Shown here piece after piece: positions 17,065 to 24,627 of a stretch of 64,000 nt of DNA (its first letter is position 1; every line of letters begins with the position of its first letter). Under the pieces are notes generated by a model. That model did no database searches. It was not told where the DNA came from and saw only the letters and a list, made by a program, of their open reading frames with translations. Location of the stretch: assembly GCA_022508265.1 (NCBI GenBank), contig JAFLVP010000001.1:62001-126000 (forward strand), read 5' to 3'. The DNA comes from Clostridiales bacterium (GTDB lineage: Bacteria; Bacillota; Clostridia; Christensenellales; Borkfalkiaceae). Both the position numbers and the translations under genes were made by a program.

Positions 17065-17856
17065 ATGCAAGTTTACGCGGAGCTCGCCGTAATTGAAAAT
17101 TTCTGTATGGATTTCACTTTGCTGTATGCGGCAAAGTCGGCTGTAAAAAATCGCGCGGGGTTAGGGCGCATTGCCCTGTCCGCCGCTTTCGGGGCATTGT
17201 TTGCCGTCGTGTTCCCGCTATTTAAAACGGGAGAGATTATTGCGGTCGTTTTGAAAATCATTTCGGGAATTTTGCTCTGTTTGATTGCGGGGAAGTTTGA
17301 CGGTTTTAAAAGCCTTATAAAGTTCGCGGGCGCTTTTTTGATTTTGAGCGCCTGTCTTGCGGGAGTGCTGTTGGGGCTGTTCAATTTGACGGGCTGGAGC
17401 TACGAGGCGGGCGAAGGGTTTTTAATTTCTTCCGTGCCGATAGGTATTCCGATGCTCTTTTCGCTGCTTGTTATAATAGGCGCGAAAAAGCTTGCCTCAA
17501 GACTTAAAAAAACGCACAAAAATGACGTTATTTGCCGCATATATGCGGGGCAATTGCTCGCAGAAGTCAAGGGGTTTTTCGATAGCGGCAACAAGGTTTA
17601 CATAAAGGGCGCGCCCGTATGCGTGGTTCCCAAAGAGGTTGCAATTAAACTTTCGGAGAAAGTGCGTATAAACGAAAGCGTAAAAATACATACTGTTGCA
17701 GGGAGCAAAATTATGGACGTTTTTACCTGCGACAGACTCGAAGTCGACTTCGGCGAGAGCGTTAAAAATTATAAAGATATTAAAATAGGCGTAAGCCCGC
17801 AAAAAATAAATATGGCGGTGCTGCATTGCGACCTTTTGGAGAGCGGAAATGTTTGA
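17065..17856 (+). CDS. spoIIGA: Pro-sigma-E processing protease SpoIIGA
   Basis: The 263-residue protein has about five N-terminal membrane segments (residues 1-145; start [19 protein letters not shown]) and a C-terminal cytosolic domain. That domain contains [10 protein letters not shown] near residue 172, the Asp-Ser-Gly of the single aspartic protease site of SpoIIGA (a dimer forms the active enzyme), and the segment [10 protein letters not shown]. It cleaves the pro-sequence of sigma-E in the mother cell on a signal from the forespore. The next gene, overlapping by eight bases, is sigE, its substrate. No ribosome-binding site is visible ahead of the ATG and the -10 is only ten bases upstream, so the message may be almost leaderless. 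Confidence 0.9.
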   Translation: MQVYAELAVIENFCMDFTLLYAAKSAVKNRAGLGRIALSAAFGALFAVVFPLFKTGEIIAVVLKIISGILLCLIAGKFDGFKSLIKFAGAFLILSACLAGVLLGLFNLTGWSYEAGEGFLISSVPIGIPMLFSLLVIIGAKKLASRLKKTHKNDVICRIYAGQLLAEVKGFFDSGNKVYIKGAPVCVVPKEVAIKLSEKVRINESVKIHTVAGSKIMDVFTCDRLEVDFGESVKNYKDIKIGVSPQKINMAVLHCDLLESGNV

Positions 17857-18547
17857 AAAAATCAAAAGCCTACTTTTATCACTTTTCGGCAAAAACACAC
17901 TCGATTACATATGCGGAACGGAGGCGCTCCCTCTGCCCCTTTCGCAGGAGGAGGAGAGTGACAGAATTTCACTTTTGGAGAGCGGCGACGAGCGTGCCAA
18001 ACGCGAGCTTGTGGAGCATAATTTAAGGCTTGTGGTGTATATTGCAAAGAAGTTCGAGGGCTCGGGTGCGGACGGCGACGACTTGGTTTCCGTGGGTACG
18101 ATTGGGCTTATTAAGGCAATAAATTCCTTTAAATCGGACAAGAATATCAAGCTTGCAACTTACGCCTCGCGGTGTATAGAGAACGAAATTTTAATGTATT
18201 TGAGGCGCATGAGCAGGTTAAAGCAGGAAGTGAGTTTTGACGAGCCGCTGAATACAGACTGGGAGGGCAACGAGCTACTGCTATCCGACGTAATGGGTAC
18301 GGACGCCGACAGCGTGTATTCGGATATAGAGGGCGGCGTCGAGAGAGAGCTTTTGAAGGCGTCGCTTGAAAAGCTGTCCCCGAGGGAAAAGAAAATTATG
18401 CGCATGCGTTTCGGACTCGACGGGGGGGATGGCATGACCCAAAAGGACGTTGCCGACACACTCGGCATATCCCAAAGTTACATATCGAGACTCGAAAAAA
18501 AGATAATTTCCAAACTTAAAAAAGACATATCGAGACAGATTGAATAA
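17849..18547 (+). CDS. sigE: RNA polymerase sporulation sigma-E factor precursor
   Basis: The 232-residue sigma-70-family protein acts in the early mother cell. The N-terminal amphipathic pro-sequence (about residues 1-26) is followed by [13 protein letters not shown], the conserved region at the cleavage site. Region 2 is [14 protein letters not shown], then [16 protein letters not shown] and [19 protein letters not shown]. Region 4 ends [27 protein letters not shown] and [17 protein letters not shown] are sigma-E-specific signatures. It overlaps spoIIGA and is followed by sigG after 88 bases containing a copy of the intergenic repeat. Confidence 0.95.
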   Translation: MFEKIKSLLLSLFGKNTLDYICGTEALPLPLSQEEESDRISLLESGDERAKRELVEHNLRLVVYIAKKFEGSGADGDDLVSVGTIGLIKAINSFKSDKNIKLATYASRCIENEILMYLRRMSRLKQEVSFDEPLNTDWEGNELLLSDVMGTDADSVYSDIEGGVERELLKASLEKLSPREKKIMRMRFGLDGGDGMTQKDVADTLGISQSYISRLEKKIISKLKKDISRQIE

Positions 18548-18582
18548 TGCGTTAGTTATGGCATATTACGGGGGTAATTTAT
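18545..18582 (+). repeat. Interspersed intergenic repeat, copy 3 (diverged)
   Basis: AATGCGTTAGTTATGGCAT, then ATTACGGGGGTAATTT, directly after the sigE stop. It keeps the GGGGGTAATTT half and varies in the centre. Confidence 0.7.
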
Positions 18583-18635
18583 AAATTAACCCTAAAAAAG
18601 CGACTTTTTGTACATAAATTCAAGGGGGGATTTTC

Positions 18636-19406
18636 ATGTTACAGAAAGTCGTTATTTGCGGCGTGGATACGTCGGGCTTGCCTCTTTTATCGCAAAAGGA
18701 GCAGGAGGAACTTATGATAAAGTTAAAAGCCGGCGACAGCGCGGCGCGGGAGAAATTTATAGTCGGGAATATGAGGCTCGTTTTATCGCTTGTTCGGAGG
18801 TTCTGGGCAAAGCGCGCAAATGCGGACGACGTATTTCAGGCGGGCTGCGTCGGTCTTATCAAGGCTATCGACAACTTCAATCTGTCGGTGGGCGTCAAAT
18901 TTTCAACCTACGCCGTGCCCATGATTTTGGGGGAAATAAAGAGATATTTGCGGGACGGGAATTCCCTGCGCGTATCGCGTTCGATAAGGGATACTGCCTA
19001 CCAAATTTTAAAGGTGCGGGAAAAATTGGAGGTCGACGACGAGGACGTAACCTACGATAAAATCGCCCACGAGATGAATATTGCAGTTTCAGAAGTCGCC
19101 TATGCTCTTGACGCAATTTCAGACCCCGTGTCGCTGTACGACCCCGTATATAATAAGGCGGGCGACACCCTTCTTCTGATGGACCAGATTTACGACGAAA
19201 AGAACAATGACGAGATTTGGACGGAGAGGGCGGCGCTCTACGAGGCAATAGCCCGTTTGGAGGACAGGGAAAAGACCATACTTTTATTGAGATATTTCGA
19301 GGGCAAAACCCAAACGGAAATTTCCTCCGAAGTTGGGATATCTCAAGCCCAGGTTTCACGCCTTGAAAAGAGCGCTTTAAAGAGAATTAAAGCCTGCATA
19401 TCATAA
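18636..19406 (+). CDS. sigG: RNA polymerase sporulation sigma-G factor
   Basis: The 256-residue forespore late sigma factor begins KVVICGVDTSGLPLL, the sigma-G N-terminal signature that binds anti-sigma factors. Region 2 contains NMRLVLSLVRRFW, CVGLIKAIDNF and KFSTYAVPMILGEIKRYLRD. SRSIRDTAYQ and LDAISDPVSLYDPVYN are sigma-F/G-type region 3. Region 4 is TQTEISSEVGISQAQVSRLEK. GGGGGG stands seven bases before the ATG. The gene follows sigE as in other Clostridia and Bacilli. Its normal co-regulator SpoVT is the gene interrupted 6 kb upstream. Confidence 0.95.
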   Translation: MLQKVVICGVDTSGLPLLSQKEQEELMIKLKAGDSAAREKFIVGNMRLVLSLVRRFWAKRANADDVFQAGCVGLIKAIDNFNLSVGVKFSTYAVPMILGEIKRYLRDGNSLRVSRSIRDTAYQILKVREKLEVDDEDVTYDKIAHEMNIAVSEVAYALDAISDPVSLYDPVYNKAGDTLLLMDQIYDEKNNDEIWTERAALYEAIARLEDREKTILLLRYFEGKTQTEISSEVGISQAQVSRLEKSALKRIKACIS

Positions 19407-19410
19407 TAAA

Positions 19411-19444
19411 AAAGCGGGAAACGGTTAAACCGTTTCCCGCTTTT
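19411..19444. terminator. Bidirectional terminator between sigG and the histidine kinase
   Basis: A perfect stem, AAAGCGGGAAACGGTT against AACCGTTTCCCGCTTT, with A and T tracts on the two sides. It serves both the plus-strand sigG and the minus-strand kinase gene. Confidence 0.9.
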
Positions 19445-19468
19445 ATTGTGTATTTTCAAATAATTTAA

Positions 19469-21541
19469 TTACTTATTCATTACCGTCTTTTCGATGGCGT
19501 GAAGCAGGGTGTCAATGTTGATCGGCTTATTCAAGTGTGCGTTCATGCCGTTCTTTGCGGAAAGCCTCTTGTCACTTTCAAACGCGTTAGCCGAAAGTGC
19601 AATAATGGGTATGTTGGCAATTGCGGGGTCGGGGAGGGCGCGTATTCCCTCGGTCGCCTGCCAGCCGTCCATGACGGGCATTTGAATATCCATAAGCACG
19701 AAGAGGTATTCGGCGGGCTTTGCAACTGCCATTTTGTCAACGGCAATCTTTCCGTTTTCGGCGGGTTCTACGATGAGCCCCAAGTCCTCCAAAAGCTCTG
19801 TCTCGATTTCAAGGTTAATCTCGTTATCTTCGACAAGTAGCAGCTTTTTGCCCTTTATGAACTCCTCTACGTCGTCCGTATTTGCAGCCGTTTCCTGCTT
19901 TTTGGGAAGCTTAAAGCTCAAATTGACGGTAAATATGCTTCCTACGCCCACTTGGCTCTCTGCAGTAATGGTTCCGCCCATGCTGTCGATAATCTGTTTT
20001 GCGATAGTAAGTCCCAAACCGCTTCCGAAAACTCCGCTCAAGGTTGAATTGTATTCCCTTTCGAAGGGTTCGAATATCTTTTCAAGCGCCTCCTGCGCGA
20101 TACCTACGCCCGTATCGTGTACTACGAAGCGGTAGGTTACAAACTCGGCAGAGGGGGAGACGCTCTCCTCCATTATGAAGTTGACCTTTCCTCCGTTGCC
20201 GGTGTATTTAACTGCGTTTGTTGCAAGATTTAAAAGTATTTGCTTGAGCTGTTCAACGTCGGCGTAAACCTCGGGGTGTAAAACGCCGCGGCGTTCAAGC
20301 GTGAAATTTATGTTCTTTTTCTTGGCAACGGGGGCAACCTCGTCGTAAATCCCCGCCACGACTTCCTCCAAATTGCAGAGCTCCTCGTTGAGGCGGAAAT
20401 CCTGCGATTCGAGATAGGAGATTTCAAGCACCTTGTCTACGAGGTCTAAAAGCTGTTTGCCTGCGTCGCTGACGCTTTGAAGATGTCTTGCAATAGTTTC
20501 CTTGTCGTCGATATGCTTTTTGGCAAGCTCGATATATCCGAAGAGCGCATTTAAGGGAGTGCGCATATCGTGTGAAATGTTCGAAAGGAAGGAGTTCTTC
20601 GCAATATTGGCAATTTTTGCCTCTTTAAGCGCGTTTTCGAGCAGGGTCTTTTTCTGCCTTTCCTGCTCAAGCTCTTCCCCTATATTTCTTGAACCGATGA
20701 TGATATGCGAAATGCGACCGTAGTTTTTAGCGTCAACTATTCTTAATTGCATGTACTGAATTTCTTCGCCGTACAGACAGTTGAAGTTGGCGTAAAAGGT
20801 GCGGTTTTGAGAGAGCATCTTGCGGATGTAATCGGGGGAAAGTATGTTGCGGATTCTTTGCTGATCGTCGGGATGCACCCAAGACTTAACAAAGTCTTCT
20901 ATGACCCAGCTGTAAGATTTGGCTTTGATTTCGCCGTCAAACTGCTTTGTGAGCCTCTTGCTCATTCTGTACGGAGTAATACGGTCGGCGTCGAGGTCTG
21001 CGTATAAAATGGAATCGTACTCCAAGCTCAAGCCCTCGATAACTTCGAGCTTCTGTAAACGCTCTTGTTGCCTTTTTGCGGTCTTGTCGGTCGAGTCGGT
21101 AATAAATACGTAGTATATATCTCCGACGTTCGTGCGTAGAAAGTGCCCGTAGTCCTCAACTTGGCGTATATTGCCCTTTTTGGTTAAGATGCGATATTCC
21201 ACATAGTCGAGGTTGTCGCCACCGGTTAAAATTTGGTGTTCAATGCTGTTTACTACCTCTTCGTAGTCCTCGCGGTACACAATCCCTTTAAATGTGTTGC
21301 CCGTGTAAGCGATAAACTCCTTGCTGTCTGCACACTCGAAAATACGGATAAGAGCCTTGTTGGCGTAAATAATTTCCTCGCTTTTATCGGCGCGGTAAAT
21401 TAGGAAACCACCCGGAAGGTGGTCGATAAATTTTTTGAATTTATTAAAAGCCTCTATTTGTGCCGAGGTGAAATTTCCTTTGCCGTTGGAAACGAGAAGG
21501 GGGAGCATGTCTTCAATCATTCCGTATTCTCTGTCGCCCAT
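19469..21541 (-). CDS. Hybrid sensor histidine kinase / response regulator with PAS domains
   Basis: The 690-residue protein is cytosolic; no membrane segment is seen. Two PAS-like sensor regions occupy about residues 35-150 and 170-290. A short coiled coil leads into the HisKA domain with NISHDMRTPLNALFGYIEL (phospho-His near residue 325). HATPase_c follows with LATNAVKYTGNGGKV, HDTGVGIAQ and FGSGLGLTIAKQI. A C-terminal receiver domain has LLLVEDNEINLEI, VLMDIQMPVMDGWQAT with the phospho-Asp, and the KP pair in LNKPINI. No Hpt domain or DNA-binding output domain is present, so the phosphoryl group must pass to another protein. The ATG of MGDREYG lies about 40 bases after a good promoter. It may feed the Spo0A phosphorelay, but nothing local proves it. 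Confidence 0.9.
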   Translation of the reverse strand: MGDREYGMIEDMLPLLVSNGKGNFTSAQIEAFNKFKKFIDHLPGGFLIYRADKSEEIIYANKALIRIFECADSKEFIAYTGNTFKGIVYREDYEEVVNSIEHQILTGGDNLDYVEYRILTKKGNIRQVEDYGHFLRTNVGDIYYVFITDSTDKTAKRQQERLQKLEVIEGLSLEYDSILYADLDADRITPYRMSKRLTKQFDGEIKAKSYSWVIEDFVKSWVHPDDQQRIRNILSPDYIRKMLSQNRTFYANFNCLYGEEIQYMQLRIVDAKNYGRISHIIIGSRNIGEELEQERQKKTLLENALKEAKIANIAKNSFLSNISHDMRTPLNALFGYIELAKKHIDDKETIARHLQSVSDAGKQLLDLVDKVLEISYLESQDFRLNEELCNLEEVVAGIYDEVAPVAKKKNINFTLERRGVLHPEVYADVEQLKQILLNLATNAVKYTGNGGKVNFIMEESVSPSAEFVTYRFVVHDTGVGIAQEALEKIFEPFEREYNSTLSGVFGSGLGLTIAKQIIDSMGGTITAESQVGVGSIFTVNLSFKLPKKQETAANTDDVEEFIKGKKLLLVEDNEINLEIETELLEDLGLIVEPAENGKIAVDKMAVAKPAEYLFVLMDIQMPVMDGWQATEGIRALPDPAIANIPIIALSANAFESDKRLSAKNGMNAHLNKPINIDTLLHAIEKTVMNK

Positions 21542-21580
21542 GGTTGTAACCTCTGTTTACTCCGTAAATTCTTTTCCAAA

Positions 21581-21609
21581 ATTTTACTACAAGACAAACG
21601 GTTTGTCAA
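21581..21609 (-). promoter_or_regulatory. Promoter of the hybrid kinase with an overlapping palindrome
   Basis: On the minus strand: TTGACA (21604-21609), 17-base spacer, TAAAAT (21581-21586). The perfect 7-1-7 palindrome GACAAACGGTTTGTC at 21593-21607 covers part of the -35 and the spacer, as a repressor operator would. Confidence 0.7.
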
Positions 21610-21670
21610 CAACAAAAACGGTTAATTAAGCATTTGCAGTAGGATAAAGCTTCCGAATAGGCTCTGTGAC

Positions 21671-21699
21671 TTTACACTGCGTTTGGTGCGTGTTATACT
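21671..21699 (+). promoter_or_regulatory. Promoter of the DUF5710 gene
   Basis: TTTACA (21671-21676), 17-base spacer, TATACT (21694-21699). The ATG at 21722 has AGGGAGGT eight bases upstream. Confidence 0.7.
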
Positions 21700-21721
21700 T
21701 AATTAAGTATAGGGAGGTCAT

Positions 21722-22330
21722 ATGCTTTATTTTACGGCACCGTACGAGGACAGGGAAAAAGTTGCCGCACTTGGTGCGAGGTGGGAATTTTCCAAGTGGC
21801 GCTGGTGCGTTGAAGATAGAAAAGATTACGCAAAATTTTCAAAATGGTTGGACGGCTCACTCATTTTTGACAAGCTGTATATTTTAAGTGTTGATACGGC
21901 TTGTCCGCATTGCGGTGCAAAGACGAGGGTTGCAGCCCTTGCCGTGGGTGCGTATTCGGAACACTTCGAGCCAAAGGTTTACGGTGAGGGCGAGCTGAAT
22001 ATTTTATACGGGTTTGAAAATATTTCGGGCGGGCTTTCGGAGTATCTGAAGGCAAAATTCCCCATAAAAAAGCGGTTTTATCAGCCGTACGGCTATAAGT
22101 ATCTTGTAAACGGCTGCACAAAATGCGACGAAATAATTTCCGACGACAGTCTGTTTTGCGAGGAGAGTTCTCCGTTTTTTATAAATTCTGAGGAAAAGGC
22201 GGATAATCTTAAAATCGTAAAGGTGCGGCTATGCGGCGACGGCGTGCTGAACGCAAAAATAAGGCTTGCATTTGACAGAAAGCTGTTTAAAAACCTGCCC
22301 TCGGCGGAAGAAATTGAAATTAAATTTTAA
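21722..22330 (+). CDS. DUF5710-like protein with a zinc-ribbon-like segment
   Basis: The protein has 202 residues. The first 40 (YFTAPYEDREKVAALGARWE, then WRWCVEDRKDYAKFSKW) match the short DUF5710-type module, which is found alone or attached to topoisomerases and primases of mobile elements and probably binds nucleic acid. CPHCGAKTRV near residue 62 and NGCTKCDEI near residue 137 supply two Cys pairs that could bind one zinc. The C-terminal part is unlike anything I recognise. The gene is monocistronic, with its own promoter and a strong ribosome-binding site. Function unknown. Confidence 0.7.
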   Translation: MLYFTAPYEDREKVAALGARWEFSKWRWCVEDRKDYAKFSKWLDGSLIFDKLYILSVDTACPHCGAKTRVAALAVGAYSEHFEPKVYGEGELNILYGFENISGGLSEYLKAKFPIKKRFYQPYGYKYLVNGCTKCDEIISDDSLFCEESSPFFINSEEKADNLKIVKVRLCGDGVLNAKIRLAFDRKLFKNLPSAEEIEIKF

Positions 22331-22381
22331 ATTTTTAATCGAACAGTTTGCGGTGCAGTTTTCAAGGAAAGTAAAAAACAG

Positions 22382-22410
22382 TTTACAAATTGCGCGCAAT
22401 CAGCTATAAT
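22382..22410 (+). promoter_or_regulatory. Promoter of the CvpA-like gene
   Basis: TTTACA (22382-22387), 17-base spacer, TATAAT (22405-22410), with AAAAGGAG before the ATG at 22443. Confidence 0.75.
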
Positions 22411-22442
22411 GATAATAAGAAATTAAAAGGAGCGCGTAAATT

Positions 22443-23006
22443 ATGTGTACTGCCGACTGGATTGCCATAGGCGTTGTGGCAGGGTGTATTCTGCTTGGTG
22501 CACTCTTGGGGTTTGGTAAGCTTCTCGCCTTTTTTACGAATAAAATCTTCGGCAAAATTACGGCGCTGTTTGTCTGCTACACTTTCGGCGGAATGATTAT
22601 GAGCATAGGCTTCGTGCAGGATTTGCTTATCAAGATTGCCTCGCTTTGGTCAAGCGGTGATAATTTCTTCCTCGTATTCTTGACGAAAATCCACCCCGAA
22701 GTTATAATTTTCTATATAATTTTGTTCATTGCCGTATTTTGGCTTTTAAAGCTTTTGGCGCTACTTGCAAAAGCTATACTCGAAATTAAGGTTATGCCCC
22801 TTAAAATAATAAATAAAGTGGGCGGCGCGCTACTTCTTACCGCCACGGGCATACTCATCGGGCTTTTAATATTCCAAATAATAGCGTGGGTAGGCGGCGA
22901 AACGGCGGTAAATCTTTTAAACGACCTGCACGGAAGTGTGTTCGGGCTGGATAAGCTGTTCCTCAATAACCCGCTTCTGGGACTCGTAAACGTCGTCAAA
23001 GGCTGA
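22443..23006 (+). CDS. CvpA-like integral membrane protein
   Basis: The 187-residue protein has four or five hydrophobic segments. The order (a Gly-rich first helix, ALLGFGKLLAFF; a central helix pair; then MPLKIINKVGGALLLTATGILIGLLIFQ) resembles the CvpA family, where a conserved P-x-x-I-N-R/K-x-G-G precedes the last long helix. CvpA-family proteins are linked to colicin V production and envelope stress; the molecular role is poorly known. It stands alone between its own promoter and a strong terminator. The match is from pattern only and it could be a different small membrane family. Confidence 0.55.
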   Translation: MCTADWIAIGVVAGCILLGALLGFGKLLAFFTNKIFGKITALFVCYTFGGMIMSIGFVQDLLIKIASLWSSGDNFFLVFLTKIHPEVIIFYIILFIAVFWLLKLLALLAKAILEIKVMPLKIINKVGGALLLTATGILIGLLIFQIIAWVGGETAVNLLNDLHGSVFGLDKLFLNNPLLGLVNVVKG

Positions 23007-23025
23007 AAAATATATGTTGTATTTT

Positions 23026-23066
23026 ATATGCGGGAAGCAATTTGCAATTGCTTCCCGCATATATTT
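23026..23066 (+). terminator. Terminator after the CvpA-like gene
   Basis: A 17-base perfect stem, ATATGCGGGAAGCAATT against AATTGCTTCCCGCATAT, with a three-base loop, followed by ATTTAT. Confidence 0.8.
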
Positions 23067-23111
23067 ATATAAATGCATATATTGAAATCTGCGGGTACGG
23101 TGCGGGCTTAA

Positions 23112-23459
23112 ATGGAAATAACCTTTTCAGAACTCAAACAAAGGGATGTAATAAATTTGATAGACGGCAAGCACATGGGCAAGGTGTGCGATATTTCGTT
23201 TACCTTCCCCAAGGGCGACGTGCTCGGCTTTACCGTTACGGGCTGCAAAGGGTTCAGATTTTCCAAGCAGGAAATTTTTCTGCCCATAAAGAGCGTTGTT
23301 AAAATAGGGCAGGACGCGGTTTTAGTCAAATTCGGAAAGGAAGAACCGCCCCCGTCGCCACCGGGTCCGCCGCGCTGTCCACCGCCGAATAATCCGCCGA
23401 ACTGTCCGCCCAATTTCCAGCCCCCGCAAAATAGGCGCAATTACGACGAATACGAATAA
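23112..23459 (+). CDS. YlmC/YmxH-family PRC-barrel protein with proline-rich tail
   Basis: The protein has 115 residues. Residues 1-75 form a PRC-barrel of the YlmC/YmxH sporulation group (start MEITFSELKQRDVINLIDGK, then GKVCDISFTFPKGDVLGFTV and EIFLPIKSVVKIGQDAVLV). Members are small proteins found in endospore formers, and a B. subtilis member belongs to the sigma-E regulon. The last 40 residues are unusual: about half proline, with several Asn and Cys (PPPSPPGPPRCPPP, later NCPPNFQPPQN). Such tails often mediate spore-coat or wall interactions. GGCTTAA before the ATG is a poor ribosome-binding site. A terminator overlaps the stop. Confidence 0.85.
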   Translation: MEITFSELKQRDVINLIDGKHMGKVCDISFTFPKGDVLGFTVTGCKGFRFSKQEIFLPIKSVVKIGQDAVLVKFGKEEPPPSPPGPPRCPPPNNPPNCPPNFQPPQNRRNYDEYE

Positions 23460-23484
23460 AAAATCCCGCTGCGGCGGGATTTTT
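23459..23484. terminator. Terminator between ylmC and the DUF4363 gene
   Basis: AAAAATCCCGC pairs with GCGGGATTTTT around a four-base loop. It works in both directions and serves the two convergent genes. Confidence 0.85.
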
Positions 23485-23488
23485 TAAT

Positions 23489-23866
23489 TTAAAATATATT
23501 TTCAAGACTTATGCCGTAGGCGTCGGGCAGGTTTTTGGTTATCTCTTTTAATACCTCAATCTTGCCGAGCGCGAGCTCGTATTCGCCGTTGTAGAGCAGT
23601 CCGCACGCCTCGGAAATCCAATAATCGACGTAAGAAATGTCGTTGTGGGGCAGAAGCACTTGCAGCTTGCTCTTTTTATCGTTCCAAAGGGTCCGTACGG
23701 CGGTCCCGTCCTCGCGGGTTGCCGTTCTGTCCTCTATCTTGGAGTAGAGGGTATCGAGCGCGCTTTCAAACTCGTTGAATTGAGTTTTTATATATATTTC
23801 CGAAAAAATGAACAGTCCTATGCAGAGTGCAATCGCCGCAAGGGTGTATGAAATGGCCTTTACCAT
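23489..23866 (-). CDS. DUF4363-family membrane-anchored protein
   Basis: The protein has 125 residues. One N-terminal membrane helix (AISYTLAAIALCIGLFIFSEI) is followed by an extracytoplasmic helical domain with LWNDKKSKLQVLLPHNDI and VDYWISEACGLL, the DUF4363 signature region. DUF4363 genes usually follow a DUF421 gene in Clostridia, as here, where the ATG overlaps the DUF421 stop by seven bases. The pair is found in spore formers; its function is not established. Confidence 0.8.
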   Translation of the reverse strand: MVKAISYTLAAIALCIGLFIFSEIYIKTQFNEFESALDTLYSKIEDRTATREDGTAVRTLWNDKKSKLQVLLPHNDISYVDYWISEACGLLYNGEYELALGKIEVLKEITKNLPDAYGISLENIF

Positions 23867-24534
23867 TGTCCGTTTACCTCAACGTTTAAAATTTTGTATT
23901 TTTCGCCCCGCTTTTGAAAGTAAACTCTGCCCTCGCCGTTTACGGTCATAACTACAACGTCTTTAAGTCGGGCATTCTGCTCTTTCAGAAAAGAGGAAAG
24001 TCGCTCCTTATCAAACCCGCAACGCTCAAGGTTTTGCGCGTTGGGCTTGCCTCCGTCTATGAGGGTCAGAGAGAGGGAGTAGGACGCCTTTTCGGGCTTT
24101 TCGAGCGCCGAAAAGGAGCCGTTTGCCTCGAAAAGCCCGTAGTAAACGTCGTCAAGATTGAAATACCCCGCCGAGCGCATGCTTTCTATCAGGTCGCTCA
24201 CGTCAAGGTTGTTCTTTTTTAACTGAAATTCGTCTATCCCGTTTTTATTTATAACTACCGAAGGTTTTCCGCATATGACCGTTTTGACGGGCTTGAACCA
24301 CATATTCAAAAGCTGTACAATCTGGTGCAGTATAAAAATCGTGACTATTGCGATTATGCCGTAGAGAATTGGTATCGAGGTGTCCGCCATCGGAATACAG
24401 GCAAGCTCTGCAATCAGTAGCGTAATTACAAATTCAAAGGGCTGCATTTCACCAATCTGGCTCTTCCCCATAAGCCGAATTAAAATGAGCAGCGCAATAA
24501 ATATTACAGTCGTGCGGATAAATATCAGTGCCAT
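23860..24534 (-). CDS. DUF421 (YetF-family) membrane protein
   Basis: The protein has 224 residues. Three membrane segments in the first 85 residues include LIRLMGKSQIGEMQPFEFVITLLIAELA, the defining DUF421 motif. A soluble part follows with GKPSVVINKNGIDEFQLKKN and NNLDVSDLIESMRSAGY. The YetF/YdfS group is widespread in Bacillota, and several members are made during sporulation. It forms a two-gene minus-strand operon with DUF4363 and is divergent from folC across a short gap. Confidence 0.88.
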   Translation of the reverse strand: MALIFIRTTVIFIALLILIRLMGKSQIGEMQPFEFVITLLIAELACIPMADTSIPILYGIIAIVTIFILHQIVQLLNMWFKPVKTVICGKPSVVINKNGIDEFQLKKNNLDVSDLIESMRSAGYFNLDDVYYGLFEANGSFSALEKPEKASYSLSLTLIDGGKPNAQNLERCGFDKERLSSFLKEQNARLKDVVVMTVNGEGRVYFQKRGEKYKILNVEVNGQW

Positions 24535-24568
24535 ACAATAAGTATTGTCAAAAATCTTTTCAATATTC

Positions 24569-24597
24569 TTGCTTATCGTTTGTCGGTGTGGTATAAT
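24569..24597 (+). promoter_or_regulatory. Promoter of the folate operon
   Basis: TTGCTT (24569-24574), 17-base spacer, TATAAT (24592-24597). It overlaps the region 24580-24627, which is in frame with folC, and so rules out a start before 24628. Confidence 0.7.
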
Positions 24598-24627
24598 TTA
24601 CGAAAGTATTTTCGACATTTTTTTGAT

